Positions 21,422-33,664 of a DNA stretch of 64,000 nt are shown here, piece after piece. Where the stretch lies: assembly GCA_002099365.1 (NCBI GenBank), contig MSED01000010.1:124001-188000 (forward strand). Direction: 5' to 3'. The translations under genes were made by a program, and so were the position numbers. Numbering within the stretch: the first letter of the stretch is position 1; every line of letters begins with the position of its first letter. Under the pieces are notes generated by a model. That model made no database searches and was not told the origin of the DNA. It saw only the letters and a program-made list of their open reading frames with translations. This DNA is from Phialophora verrucosa. Taxonomy: Eukaryota > Ascomycota > Eurotiomycetes > Chaetothyriales > Herpotrichiellaceae.

Positions 21422-23404
21422 TCATCGATCGTCCGCGCGCCGCTTCCCTGCCGCGACTGATACTGAGCCGGCGCGTGACCCGCGACTGTCCTCGTCGGGT
21501 TCGCTAAGTAGAAGGTCCGTGTCCAGCAATGGCTCCCGCCAGCTGCAACCGGAGGCCGTGTAGAGCCCTTGTCTGGCATCAACCACTCGATGCGCCCGCC
21601 CTGACTCGATCTCTTGATGGAGTTTGTCGGAGAACAGGAATTGCCGGACCACCTTCTTCGTGTCCTCCCACTCCAGGGCGCCCATGCTCTCTGCTTGAAC
21701 ACGGTACTTAGCCGCGAACCAGCCTTGTTCAGCTACGCTCACAGGGTGCACCTTCTCTGCTAGTGAACCCACATACAGCGCCCACAGCCGAAGTCGCCGG
21801 TGTTCAGCAATGCCGCCATCCGAGTCACTCTCCACCAGCTTTTTGCGTAGATCTGTGAGCAGTTTGAGGCCAAAGCGCACGGGCTCCGGCGTTCCCAGCA
21901 CCATCGCCGCCATCAACCCCGTGGCCGCGCATGTGTAAGCTTGCGTCAGCGGTCGCAGGAACAGGTGAGGGTATATCGCCAGGTTGACGGCGTGATCCGC
22001 TAGTCGTGAGATGCAATCGAATTTGCGTAGTTGCTGCCATCGGAGTAGTTGATCGTCGCCCGGGACATCGTGCACTTGGGTATATTCGTGCGCTTTGAAG
22101 AGCTCTCGCAAGTCAGTCACCACCGCTTTCATGACGGGGTGCTCAACCAGCGGATCAACGCTCGCCGCATGGTCTCCGAAGATTCCCGCGGACAGCAGCC
22201 GTGCCTTCCATGGTTGACTGAGCGGCCCTGGAGTCCACTCCGAAGCCGGGAACAGCGGGCGTGTATCGTATTTCAGGGCAAAATAGCAGTCACAAGAAAG
22301 AAGGTCTTCGCGGAACCAGGCGTCCATCAGAATGACGCCTCCGGCCGCATTGACGAGATTGCGGAGCATTTTGAGATGCATGCGCGCAACAGAGGTATTG
22401 TCCACGAGAGTTTCCGACGAAAAGAGCTTCAAGATCGCCTTGAGCGTGATCAGGTCTTGTGGACCGGGTCGAGCCACTCGCTGCCTGAGCTCGGTCATGG
22501 CTTGTCCTTGGAAGTACCGCGAATGGAAGGCAAGAGTGTCATCCTCGGTCAGTGCCCCCATGGCAGCTGTTAGCAGACTCAGATACGCGTTAGCATAGCA
22601 AGTGTCCTGATTGATCAGAATGGCATCGTCCCAACTCCTGGCAATCTCGTACGAGCCTTGACTCTTTTCAGATTCCTTGGGCCAGGACTGCGGAATCAAG
22701 ACCTCGTAAGCAAAGCTGATCAGGTTGTTCACGAGCGGAGTCATGGGTAACGGGGATGAGTCGAACGAGCTTGTGCTGGGATCTAGCGGCCTATTGATCG
22801 AGTTGAGAATGGCCATCGGGTCATCTTCCATCATGCTTGATTGCGTGGAAGGGGTCGAGGTAGCCGATGTCTGTACTCCGCTGCTGCCGGCCGCCTGAGC
22901 AGAGCTGATGCCAGGATAGCCAAGCTGGAGCGGCTGCTCGGCCATCCATGGATCAAACCCAAAAGGGGTGGCCGATGGTAGTGCTGGGGGCTGAGATTCG
23001 CTTGTCAACCGAGCCCTCTTGTTAGGATTGTCAATTGAAACTCGACGTACAGACTGTCCTCGAGGACGAGAAGGTTGTGGCTGCTGCGCAGGAGGGATTT
23101 GGGGCGTCTGTTGTGCAGGAGGGCCCAGCGGTCCCACGGGCACGTTGGCTGAAGCTCGTAGCCTCTTTGCTTGCTCCTGCTTCTTCCACCTCTCGTAGCG
23201 GTTCATTACATGCCACGAGACGGCAGCATTGTGGTCTTTCGAGTCAATGTTGCCGGCATCCTTATTGACAAAAGAGAACTCGCCCTTGAAAGGTGCTGGC
23301 TGATTCGGCGAACGTTTATCCTTCGACATTGACTTTTGATACAGGTGGTGGGCGATGTCGTCCACCGCGGAGTGCTGATATACGAGAGTAGTGCTAGCAG
23401 CCAT
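21422..23404 (-). CDS. Fungal_trans_2 (DUF3468-type) regulator lacking a visible zinc cluster
   Basis: 660 aa, single exon, ATG at 23404. Residues about 35-85 hold FKGEFSFVNKD and a basic helix SWHVMNRYERWKKQEQAKR. A P/Q/S-rich linker follows, with RRVSIDNPNKRARL resembling a nuclear localisation signal. From about residue 215 to the end it is helical, with the layout of fungal-specific transcription factor domain II (AYLSLLTAAMGAL, YFQGQAMTELRQR, LITLKAILKLFSSE, RNLVNAAGGV). No Cys6 motif is present, which is common in this subgroup, where the HVM-RYERWK helix stands in its place. Likely nuclear; target genes unknown. The C-terminus (RAGSVSVAAGKRR) is basic. Confidence 0.75.
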   Translation of the reverse strand: MAASTTLVYQHSAVDDIAHHLYQKSMSKDKRSPNQPAPFKGEFSFVNKDAGNIDSKDHNAAVSWHVMNRYERWKKQEQAKRLRASANVPVGPLGPPAQQTPQIPPAQQPQPSRPRGQSVRRVSIDNPNKRARLTSESQPPALPSATPFGFDPWMAEQPLQLGYPGISSAQAAGSSGVQTSATSTPSTQSSMMEDDPMAILNSINRPLDPSTSSFDSSPLPMTPLVNNLISFAYEVLIPQSWPKESEKSQGSYEIARSWDDAILINQDTCYANAYLSLLTAAMGALTEDDTLAFHSRYFQGQAMTELRQRVARPGPQDLITLKAILKLFSSETLVDNTSVARMHLKMLRNLVNAAGGVILMDAWFREDLLSCDCYFALKYDTRPLFPASEWTPGPLSQPWKARLLSAGIFGDHAASVDPLVEHPVMKAVVTDLRELFKAHEYTQVHDVPGDDQLLRWQQLRKFDCISRLADHAVNLAIYPHLFLRPLTQAYTCAATGLMAAMVLGTPEPVRFGLKLLTDLRKKLVESDSDGGIAEHRRLRLWALYVGSLAEKVHPVSVAEQGWFAAKYRVQAESMGALEWEDTKKVVRQFLFSDKLHQEIESGRAHRVVDARQGLYTASGCSWREPLLDTDLLLSEPDEDSRGSRAGSVSVAAGKRRADDR

Positions 23405-26400
23405 TTTGCCGGAGGTGGCGTCGGGGATGTGTTTTGAATGATACGGATCATGGTGGAAAAGGTCGAGAAGACCGAAGGATGTTCTATAGTGATTTCCAAA
23501 TCCTTACCTGAGCAGTTTGATCGCCGTGGAATCTATCGCGCACCCAGAGTCTACGGGCCTAGACAGATGTATGGACGTTCCCCTAGAACTAACCGTATTT
23601 TGAAGGGCACCTTTGCCATCTCATTGGAGGCTGACGGCGATTGGGCAAGGCGTCAAATGCATGATTTGGCCTGAGGAATCCAGAGATAGTTCGACGCCTC
23701 CGAGGCGGGAGACGCAGTCAAGACACCAGCCGGGTGCCGACCCTAACTCTCAAACAGATAAGCGTACACAAATTGATTCATGATCCTGCTTGTACTGGTA
23801 CAGCGTCACGATCGGGGATGGAACAATGACATAAGCATTGCCAGCTCCAGAAACCCTCCAGTCCATGGGAATCGAAAGCCCGACGGCGACGCCGCGGCCG
23901 GGGGCAGAAAACACGAGGTTGGCGAGGTCCGGCGCGCTGGGCAACCGACGAGGAAGGTACCCAGCACGCGATGCTTAGGTCAGAAAGTCGTCATTCCCTC
24001 GATAATCGCTCGAGCTGCAGCCTCCCTGGACAGGCATAGACTTGATTGAGTAACCAGAGGATGGTGAGCATGGTTCAGAATTAGCTAAGCCAGAGCATGC
24101 GGTTCCCGGCGACTAACCCGGTTGATTCCTGAATCCCGAGTGCGTGCTGGTTGGCGCTGAAATTCCTCGCCGAGTCGCTTCGAACTGCCCGCAGAGTTTA
24201 GTCATTGCATCCTGGCCTCATCAACGATGACAATTCTCCAGGCGCGACTTCTGTGGGCGCTTCGGCCCCGGCGATTGTGGTCTGTCCGCTGCTCGCCGAA
24301 CTAGCAATCTGCATCTAAGCCACTCGGCGTCAGGAAGCAAGTTTTTCCACCGTGCTGGACGACAATTGTGACTTCGGAGAGCTCGTACAGCTCGGCTACC
24401 GGTTCAGGATAGTGCCTCCCTGTTTTCTTTTGGCTGGGTCATGACATAACCCGAGCTTCGTCTGTCTAGAATGGCTACAGTTGTCAGTCTTTTGTCTGAT
24501 CGAACCAGAGAGTACATTGTCCTGTGTCGGGTATGCGACTGGTCGAGCGAACGAGGTGCAAGTGTACCATTCGTCGCACCCGGGTAATGATGCGGACTGG
24601 AAAGCCGAGCAAGAGGTAAGGAGCAGCCCTTGCCACCGGTCGACTGGGTCCCGTAGGCGGACTTGAAGGGACGAGAAGTGGCAATTCTGGCAACGGTCTA
24701 GGTGGTGGCGCGTGTGGTATCGGTCTCGGATAGTGAAAGGAAGGTGTTGGGGGTGCCGAACGAAGGTGGCCAATGTGTAAAGACGACCGGCAAGGGAGAA
24801 GTCCTCTGATCCGCTATTAAGATTCGCGCCTCAGGCTGCTGGGATTGATCTCAGGGCCAAAGTCGCTGTTTCCGAGTGCACGTTGCTTGGAATCGTCAAC
24901 GATATTCTCGTTCAAGAAAATGCACACGGCTTGCATGCACATAGAAGATAGCCACAAGATTGTATATAGCACGGAGCTACACAACCCAACTGTTGCCTGC
25001 TAGGTGTCCGAGTCTTTTACAGCTCATAGACCTGGAGATGTGGAGATATAAGATCTCAGTGCAGCAGCAAATGGTGGGTCTATATGGCCTGGTTGAACGT
25101 CCGACTGACGGCGTTGAGGGCCGGATCATCTTCGTAATGGAACATGTACCAAATAAGCAAGATGGCTTGTAGACCGCTAGGAACCATTGTCGGATTACCC
25201 AAACTGGGTCATTGGTGAGGTGAATTTGTCAGATGGCACAAGGGTAGCGAGTCAAAGCTGGGTCGAGCAGTCGTGGCCATGGCTTGCTCGAACAAGGCAG
25301 ACGCCGAACACGGGAAGAGGACGAAACTCCTGGACTCACCAAGGGGGGCATTGCCGAAACGAGCTTCCTGGCAGCATGGTCATGGTCCTAAGATCAAGAT
25401 TGGCTGAGCAGGGGATACGTGCAGCGTGTCTTTCAGCCGGTGGTGTGGTCGGAATGCTCTTTGAGAACTATTCTTGCTGAGCGCCGAGTCCAACTGGCAA
25501 TGCTCCAACAGGCAACGACGCGGGCTGCTTCGTCGAGCTTATAGCTGGTTGACGTGGTCTTCACCAAAGCGCTTCTGGGAGCGACAACCAATGTGCTACG
25601 GTTAGGGTAGGAAGTATCAACACTGCACCGTTTCCTGCGAGTCAAGATGCTCAAGAACTTGGTCCTTTCACTTTATGGGATCGACACAACTGGGGTATAT
25701 GCCGCCGCATCATTGTATGTCCCTTTCACGAGTCCTATTCCTAGGTCACTCTTTCCCAACGGACTGCCGCATTACCACTGGAGCAAGCCATTTGCAAACT
25801 GCTTGGTGAATGCAACACTCAATGGAAAATTCATCCTGTTCATGGCAGCAAGCTTCGCGCACCTTTCCACAAAGTGTTGTAAACCTAGGATTCAGGAAGC
25901 AGGAAATTGCGTCGGAACCGACTAACCTGTACGCGCACGACGAGAGCGCAACGCAACGCAAGCCGACAACGCTTGCGACGACGATTGGCAGTGTCAATGT
26001 GTAGCTCTTGTTGAAGGTATGTCGTTTGTTTCCCTCGTTAAATAGGCGCTGGAGTACTCCTTATGCTCGATCGCAAACGTGGCTATGCTCATATCGTCGA
26101 ATTTGCCGGGGCTGTCAGATCGTGTGTTGACGCCTTTTCAAACCTAGCACGGTTGGAACGATAAGCGCGGTGTGGCGACAACGACGATAATGTTGCTGGC
26201 GCCCCGTGGGCATCATCGGACAATTCTCCCAGACGCACCATAGCATATATTTGCTTATTCCTTCGATCACAGACACTCGGACGGACGAACTCGTGGGGAT
26301 CTACCCCTGACACGTGCCGTGGATACGGGGAGAGCACAGACGGCGAGTCGGCGACGGCACGATTTGTTTCGCAAACGCACCAGGCTAACTCAGAAGAGCT

Positions 26401-29400
26401 GGTCATGGAATGTCGTGCAGCGACCTCGTAAGGTCGGCTGTCATCTCCGCAGCTGCTGCGGCAGGCTTTTGCCCGGGGTTGACGATCGCGATTCTCGAGG
26501 TGGGAGTATGCTATAATTGGTTGCTGCCCCTTGCGCCTCCCATGCCCAGAACAATCTCAATGCCGCCCCAGTGCCTTTACCTACAGTAGTCCCAGGGGAC
26601 GAGGAATGACTTTCGAGAAGCAAATCTCCGCGGGCACGACCACAAAGCTCGTCTTCGACAGCATCGATAGCCCGGCAATCCTATGAGATTGTCACAGTTG
26701 CCCTGACAGCGATGTAGAAGAATAGACCAACACAGTAGCGAAAAAGTGAAGTTTCTTCCTCTGCTCAGTCGCCGCTGTGTTACAGTAAGAACCGCGCGAG
26801 TCCGGTCTGCTCAATCTTTCCACCGAAATCGGTGGTTGAATACGCTGCTTCCAACCCGAAAGCATCCCAGGGATCCAAAGTCGCGTTAATGAATTATGCT
26901 CGAGCTTCAGAGCCAGCAATGGAGATGTAAGGTGTGATATTTGGTGCAGGTCAATATTCACGCCGAGGATAAAATCCAATACAATGCTTGGCTTCATCTT
27001 CCATTCATTACCAGCTGAGAAGCCGGCACAAGAAGTTCATCGTTACTCGCTTTCGGCGGATGGCGAATTGCATTTGTTGGCCAAACAATAATGCAGCACC
27101 AAGTGACTGTGTCCCTCCTACATCGATGCTCGTGTTCGCCTAAGTTTTACGTGTTGCGCCAGGTCGGCGGCATGTTCCAGTACGAGTACTCGTCCCAGTT
27201 GAAGCGGGTAATCCTCCCGTCGAGTGTGGATCATGCTGCCTGGTCGTGTGATAAAATTGTCACAGCGTCATGGAGACAACGGCTGACCGGCCAAGGAGGG
27301 GCTTCACTCAAACTAGCAGACGCTGTGTGACTTTGATGATGCCGTCCACGGCCTCGTTGACACGTCCATGACTCTCACGAGCTCAGTTTCGGGTGCTCAG
27401 GGCACCATCAACGTCGAAACACAGGATTCAACTTTATATCCAAGCGCATTTCCCAGTGACTAGTAATGCCTGGGTGAGGGTTGGGTGAAGGGGAGGCAAA
27501 CCGGCTAGTTCCGGAAAGGGCAGCACTAAGACAGGCGCTGGGCCGTTGATCTCAAACAATCGCCGCGGCGATCGCATGCGCAAATTTTCACGTCGGGCTC
27601 GAAGCATGTGAAGATTTCTGACGCTGCCAGCCGAGTCCGTGGCTTACGGCTTGGTCCTCTCAACACAACCGCCACTCGACGGCGCCCATTTTCTATCAAG
27701 TTTCGCCCACGGTCAGTGCATCAGTCGCATCCTCACAGGATGCACTCATTGATCATGGTCCTGACGTAGTCAAAGCGGCACGCTCGAAAGTTGCGATGGC
27801 TGAGTCTAGTCAGAGCGGGCAGTAGCGGTAGGATTCGTTGGCTTTGGGGCCTTTCCCTAGCTTCCGTGCTTGTATCTAGGCGCGACGTTTCATTCGCTTT
27901 CAATCCTTGTTCCCAACCGTTTTAAGCATGGACCATTAAGCCCTGGCATGAACTTCTGCATCTTCTCCACATTTTGTTGGCGCTCATCACTTTCATGACC
28001 CAGGAACGGCACGCACCCAACTCTGGTCAACTCATTCAGCCAACTCATTGACGCTGTGAATCCTGGGGCTGAGCATGGAGTACTACTCACTAATGTGGGA
28101 GCATCGAAAAGAGTGTCTGCTTCCAGTGTGCCCCTCGGGAAACGACCAGTGGTTCCCGAGCAATGGTGCGCAAGCCGTCGACGGCGGTCCTGTTCACGTG
28201 AAAAGCCACTGCAACATGCGTAGATCTCAACCTCGCTATATTGGGATCCTGGCTTGCATCAAGGCTGCCCAAACTTGTAGTTTGCTCGTATTTCTGTGAG
28301 GTCTGGAACCAATGTGGCCACTGTGGGTGTCCAAAAGCGTGGCCTGACGATAAGCAGCAGAGGTTCAACTCGCCGAGTTTTATTTTCTTCACGACCAGTT
28401 GGTGCAAAGTACGCTGCAGTCTGCACGAACCTGCTTCCAGCATCCGACCATGGAGATGCATACGGTGTCCCGGCGCTGAACAGGAGACTTGTTCTTCTCG
28501 GGCAGAACGCCAACCCGAGATGCCGCATGAGACATTTTATTCTCCCGAGGGGTCATGATGATAGATCATTGTTCTGCAAGATCAGCCTCCTTCCAGACGT
28601 AGCGGCTGCAGGGTTCGTGTCTTTCCAGGGCCAAACTTACCGTCGACGGGATGCCTGGACGCTGCGACGGGACTGGAGGCAAAGCGACTGGCTGGCTGGT
28701 GTTATGCAAGCGATGGTTATCTTGGTGCTGAGGGGTACTCGTCGGTGCTAGCATGGGTTCAGAAAACCGTAGTCTGCAGCCGTCCTTCGATCGTTCGACA
28801 CGCGGACAAAGTGTATGCTGTGAACCCAGAGCGACAGCCATGGCAGCGCAAACAAACACTGGTCTTCTCCGTCCTGCATTGCATCCCATGCCCCCATACC
28901 TTCTCGCTGCTCACACGCCTCTGATGGGAAGAGAGAGCGGCCCGCAGGCAGTTTTGCCGTGGGTCTGTCGGCAAAGTTTTAGCTTCGAGGCTTCAGCCAC
29001 CAGCTCCATAAGACACGCTTCGGGCTGGGGCCGCCAGCTGGATTAGGCACTAGGACGCCCAGTGGACGCCGCCTGGGCGATATTTCCGGCAGCCAGCATT
29101 CACCGTCGCTAAGCACTGACGGACACGCTGCTTCCACCAAAGAAGTGGCCCGCTGCGCTGCACCCCTCGTCATCCTCTCTGCGCTCTCCTCACCATCCTC
29201 TTCGTCGCTGGTCGTTGCGTCCCAACCCCATCCGCCCTCCACCATCCACCATCCAACCATCCTCGCCATCCAACAGACTCGACTGACTGACGATCAACGG
29301 CCATTTCGTGGCAACCCACCCTCTCTTTTCTTCCTCCATCTTCCCTTCTTGTTGTACACATCTTTTCTATCTGCCTTCTGAACGCTTCGGCGGATTTGTT

Positions 29401-29887
29401 TGAGCATTTTGGGTCCGTCATACATTGTCTTCGCTGAGCGGTCCTAGGGGCCGTTGATATGCAAACACGGACGAACTGCGCCCTCACTCCTCGCACCTCG
29501 CATTGACTGATTCACGTCCGCACCAGCGTATTGAAGACAACATTGTTTGCTGTGGCATCGACAGCCGCCACCTTGGTCGCACTGTTCGGTTCACAGATTC
29601 GTCATCTCATTCATCTTTGGTGTGGGCACGACCACCACTATCGGCTCGAATCCTTGGGACAGACCATTTACCCAGGCGCATGCAAGAATCCCTAGTATTC
29701 TTGGGGATATAAAAGAGCTCAGATGGCTGCGGTGGACGGTGGGCAAAGGGTTGACATTTGAGACGGAGGCTCTTGAGGATCCAGTCCAGTACAGTCCAGT
29801 ACAGTCCAGCGCAGGGTATATTGATCACAAGTCTCCTTTGTCGAGCGCCTTCTCCAGGAGAGAGGTACCCACGGGGATAGTAGGGCA
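23405..29887. other. 6.5 kb without a recognisable gene
   Basis: Only short ORFs (up to about 150 codons) occur, scattered on both strands and mutually overlapping, with no conserved motif. Base composition is ordinary, so this is not RIP-type transposon. The last 800 bp (29080-29887) is pyrimidine-rich and contains the presumed promoter and leader of the kinase gene. A non-coding RNA or a many-intron gene cannot be excluded by eye. Confidence 0.45.
29708..29715 (+). promoter_or_regulatory. Candidate TATA box of the kinase gene
   Basis: TATAAAAG lies 173 bp before the kinase ATG at 29888. Three 10-bp direct repeats close to ACAGTCCAGT follow at 29781-29810, in the presumed leader. No transcription start is known. 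Confidence 0.4.
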
Positions 29888-32800
29888 ATGTCGGACAACG
29901 TCGCTATAACGTGGGCGCCGGACCCGCGACTGTCGCACGGTGTACATGCTGCTGAGACCATGGACGAGCCGGAGGAGGATTGCGAGACTGGGCTCGACGA
30001 CAACCAGACAGATATCTCCCAGAGTGTCGACACAGCGACGAACACTCAAAGGAACACTCCTATCGCGCTTTCTGCTCAAGAGCCAGCTGAATCAGTGGAG
30101 GATGACGACGAGTTTGACGTTGATGCGAGCTTACACTATGGGTTTGCAGGGTCACCGGGGCTCACGCCGTCCGTATCCCAACAGCACTTTCCTTCGTCGA
30201 ATCAAAATTCCTTCACTTCATTGAACAGCCTTACGGGGCGCGAAGGCGATCAAGTTCAGCGTATGGGAAGTCCAAACATCAACCGCACCCTGATGGCCAG
30301 ACCCTCGCGGAGTCTAAATCGCGGCCATCGATCATCTCACTCCAAGTCATTCTCGACTACTTCCGCAACGCTCAAGAGTGTCAACAACGAACGTCCAACT
30401 TATCCTGCTCAGTCCATCGAGGAACTGAGAGGACACCTTCATGCTCCAAGGCCCACACGCCCACTCCGGACGAAAAGCTCGCTTCCCGCCCAGAACCTCC
30501 TGTACAACGAAATGTCACTGTGGACTCAACAAACTCGAGACCGAAACTCCGGCAACGCCCACGGCACCAGGACCGCAGACAATACACCCATGTCTAGTCC
30601 AAGTCTTCGGTCGGACAATCGAGCTCCATCAGGGTCCTCGCTTAACGAACTGGACAGGGAGGCCCATCGCCTTCCGCCACAGACAATCAACACGGTCACC
30701 GTCGGCCACGACATGTACTCGGGCAATAAAATCATTAATGACTACGAAGTCATCGAGGAGATAGGTCGTGGCCAGCACGGCAAGGTCAAGCTCGGACGCG
30801 ATCTCAAGAAGGATATCGTTGTCGCTATCAAGATCGTACCACGGTTTTCTGGCAAGCGACGCCTTGGCCGCCTGGGAACTCCAGAGGACCGGACGAAGCG
30901 AGAAGTTGCCATACTGAAGAAAGCAAGACACCCAAACGTCGTTAGTCTCCTCGAGGTCATCGATGACCCAAACAAGAACAAGGTCTACCTCGTCCTTGAA
31001 TATGTTGAGAAAGGCGAGATCAAGTGGAGAAAGCCAGGTGTGCGCGAGGTCACCGCAGTCAACAACAACAGATTCGAGCAGGAGCGGCAGGGGTTTGCAG
31101 TTGCTCTCGAACCCACCGATCAAGATCTTTTCAGCGTGGCCCAGGCAAAGCGCCGCCATGAAAACGTACTACGGACGCAAGCCTTAAGAGCTTTGAACTC
31201 GCATCGGCCGACACATCCCGAACACTGGGGTGAAGATATCGAAGAGGACGAAGAACTTTCCAGCATATCTCGTTCCGCGTCAAGGTCATTATACGAGCCT
31301 AGCCGAACATCTTCGGGCGATGACCTCCTTGGTGAAGGTGGTTTGGCAGGAAGCATGTGGGGTGCGTACGCACCGGAGGACTACACGTACACTCGGAAGT
31401 TCAGCGTCGCGGGCAGCCTTAGCGCCATTTCGCACATGTCCTCAGAATGGGACTTTGATGCAACAGACGACGAGCATGCCTACGTCCCGGCCCTGACACT
31501 GGAGGAGGCTCGACGGGCTTTTCGGGACACGCTCTCAGGTCTTCAGTTCTTGCACTTTATCGGCATCATCCACCGTGACATCAAGCCAGCAAATCTCCTG
31601 GTATCCAGCAATGGGACAGTGAAAATATCTGACTTCGGAGTTTCATATCTTGGCCACCCGAAGGATCCTGAGACAGATCCAGAATTCGACCTCACAGAAC
31701 ACGATGTCTCGGCAATAGACGACGAGAGAGAATTGGCGCGGTCGGTCGGCACTCCCGGCTTCTGGGCTCCTGAACTGTGCTGGGAGGATCCGTCCATGTT
31801 CGAAGAGAAAGATGGGCCCAAAATCACTGGTGCCATTGATCTCTGGGCTTTGGGCGTCACGCTATACTGCATGGTGTATGCTCGCCTGCCATTTTACGCC
31901 AGCGATGCCATGGGACTTCACGAGGCGATATGCACGGCCGAGGTCTTTTTGCCAAAGAGTCGGCTTGTTCCCGTTGACACTAGTCAAGAGAAGCCTACTT
32001 CCCAGGTGCCAAATACGATCAACAGTAACAAGCGGCTTGACTACGAACTCAAGTTTGAGGTAGTGCCAGACACCGTCCGTGACCTTATCCGGCAGCTCCT
32101 GAACAAAGAGCCGACCAAGAGAATGACTATTGAGCAAGCAAAGAAGCACCCATGGGTTGTGGAGGGCTTGCAGGATCCGTCCCAATGGATCAAGAGTCCT
32201 GAACTGGGGAAAGAAGGCAAGAAGAAGATCCTGGATGTGGATGAATCGGAAATATCGGGTGCAGTGAGCAGAATGAACATCATTGAGAAAGCCCTGAGTA
32301 CAGTGGGCCGAGGTATAGGCAGCTTGCTCGCAAGGAGCACAGGGCGGAAACGGGCTCCCAGCGCTACGACGTCTACCAGTCGCTCGAGCGAGTCGATCCA
32401 TTCCCCGTCAGCCTCCAGTGCTAGTACAGTGGGCAAGACAGAGCGAGAGAAACTCCGCGAAGCGCGCCGGTCCAGTTTGCGTGGCGACGAACTTCTGACA
32501 GCCTTGAAATCTTCAAGAGAGACCACCGAACATCCGTTGGCGCAAAGTCAGACTGCTAGCCCAGACGGCTCTGAACAAGATCACTACTTCGGTGAGTCCC
32601 TGCCCGCAGGAAACGCCGTATCGCCAGCCTTCAGTCCTCCGGCGAGACACGAACCGAGACCGCCTGCACCAGATCGAGCGGTGTCGACAATGTCCACTGC
32701 CGAATCGATCCGAACAATCAGAGCGTCACATTTCAACAGACTGCCAGTCCCTTTCCCCGAGACACCAAGAGACGAACGTCCAGTCTCCCAAGACAGGGGT

Positions 32801-33664
32801 TTCAGAGCCAGGGTCGATGGTCTGTGGGAAGGCACAGCAAAGACGCTTGCACGCCTCGGAAGTCGAGATCGACGCCCACCGCGAGATGATCGCTCACCGG
32901 CCTCAAGCCGTCATTCTTCAGAGAGTGACGCGCACGCAGGACCTAGCGTTGCCGTAAGCACTGCCTCGGCTGAAGGTTCGATCGAGCCGCCAGATGTGTT
33001 GCGGAACGCTGAGATGCCTCTTACCGATATCGCCTCCCCTGCGACGCCGCAACTCCCTACCTATGGCAACAACAAGAGCTCATTTCAACCCCCAGCATCA
33101 ACCCGTGAGGCATTCGAGCAAGCCCAAGAAGTCAATCAGCGCCGCCTCCTCCGAGAAGCTCAAGATCAAGCAGCAGCGGCCGCACAAGCGGCTCTGCAGC
33201 CTCCACTTCAGGTGACGGCTCAGTGTCCACCATCGCCTGACGACATCACGTTTCTGGAGAAGCATAGCGCACGAGCCATGAACGAGCCAACAGCGTTCTC
33301 GCTCGGCTCTAATACGATCCACGGTGGTCCTTCTGCTAGCACTATCGCCTCTTCGCTGGATGGTTATGGGGCCAGCAGCGTCTCACAGAGCTTGTCGAAC
33401 CCTAGCATTGGATTCATTTCGGGTGCTTCTTCGCCACCTGGCGAAAGCTTTCTCAGCCATTCCGACGCTCCTGCGAAAGCAGCCGTTGCGAAGGAGCCCG
33501 AGCCCGAGTTCATGCGGACCGCGGACACGGTGATCAAGCACGGGAGACCGGCGCAGGTGGCGACAGCACCTGCCCTCGAACATCGCGGGTACGATGATGA
33601 CGAGGATGAGGATGACTCTGACGACGGAATGATGATGCCCGCTTCATGCAAGAAGACGCTGTAA
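29888..33664 (+). CDS. CaMKK/SNF1-activating-type serine/threonine kinase
   Basis: 1258 aa, single exon. The N-terminal 280 residues are low complexity. The kinase domain spans about 285-757: glycine loop GRGQHGKV (293 on), catalytic Lys315 in VAIKIV, HRD at 562-564, DFG at 582-584, activation segment SVGTPGFWAPELCW, and HPWVVEGL at the end. About 150 residues (385-535) are inserted between the hinge and LTLEEARRAFRDTLSG; such an insert is usual in fungal relatives of Sak1/Tos3/Elm1 and fission yeast Ssp1, which phosphorylate the AMPK/Snf1 activation loop. A 500-residue Ser/Pro-rich tail with an acidic EDEDDSDDG stretch ends the protein. A second in-frame ATG (MDEPEEDCE) lies at 29960. Substrate inferred from family. 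Confidence 0.88.
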   Translation: MSDNVAITWAPDPRLSHGVHAAETMDEPEEDCETGLDDNQTDISQSVDTATNTQRNTPIALSAQEPAESVEDDDEFDVDASLHYGFAGSPGLTPSVSQQHFPSSNQNSFTSLNSLTGREGDQVQRMGSPNINRTLMARPSRSLNRGHRSSHSKSFSTTSATLKSVNNERPTYPAQSIEELRGHLHAPRPTRPLRTKSSLPAQNLLYNEMSLWTQQTRDRNSGNAHGTRTADNTPMSSPSLRSDNRAPSGSSLNELDREAHRLPPQTINTVTVGHDMYSGNKIINDYEVIEEIGRGQHGKVKLGRDLKKDIVVAIKIVPRFSGKRRLGRLGTPEDRTKREVAILKKARHPNVVSLLEVIDDPNKNKVYLVLEYVEKGEIKWRKPGVREVTAVNNNRFEQERQGFAVALEPTDQDLFSVAQAKRRHENVLRTQALRALNSHRPTHPEHWGEDIEEDEELSSISRSASRSLYEPSRTSSGDDLLGEGGLAGSMWGAYAPEDYTYTRKFSVAGSLSAISHMSSEWDFDATDDEHAYVPALTLEEARRAFRDTLSGLQFLHFIGIIHRDIKPANLLVSSNGTVKISDFGVSYLGHPKDPETDPEFDLTEHDVSAIDDERELARSVGTPGFWAPELCWEDPSMFEEKDGPKITGAIDLWALGVTLYCMVYARLPFYASDAMGLHEAICTAEVFLPKSRLVPVDTSQEKPTSQVPNTINSNKRLDYELKFEVVPDTVRDLIRQLLNKEPTKRMTIEQAKKHPWVVEGLQDPSQWIKSPELGKEGKKKILDVDESEISGAVSRMNIIEKALSTVGRGIGSLLARSTGRKRAPSATTSTSRSSESIHSPSASSASTVGKTEREKLREARRSSLRGDELLTALKSSRETTEHPLAQSQTASPDGSEQDHYFGESLPAGNAVSPAFSPPARHEPRPPAPDRAVSTMSTAESIRTIRASHFNRLPVPFPETPRDERPVSQDRGFRARVDGLWEGTAKTLARLGSRDRRPPRDDRSPASSRHSSESDAHAGPSVAVSTASAEGSIEPPDVLRNAEMPLTDIASPATPQLPTYGNNKSSFQPPASTREAFEQAQEVNQRRLLREAQDQAAAAAQAALQPPLQVTAQCPPSPDDITFLEKHSARAMNEPTAFSLGSNTIHGGPSASTIASSLDGYGASSVSQSLSNPSIGFISGASSPPGESFLSHSDAPAKAAVAKEPEPEFMRTADTVIKHGRPAQVATAPALEHRGYDDDEDEDDSDDGMMMPASCKKTL

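Noticed and set aside
23750..23944. 64-codon minus-strand ORF with a plausible strand pattern
   Set aside because: Starts at TTG and has no upstream exon or homologous motif.
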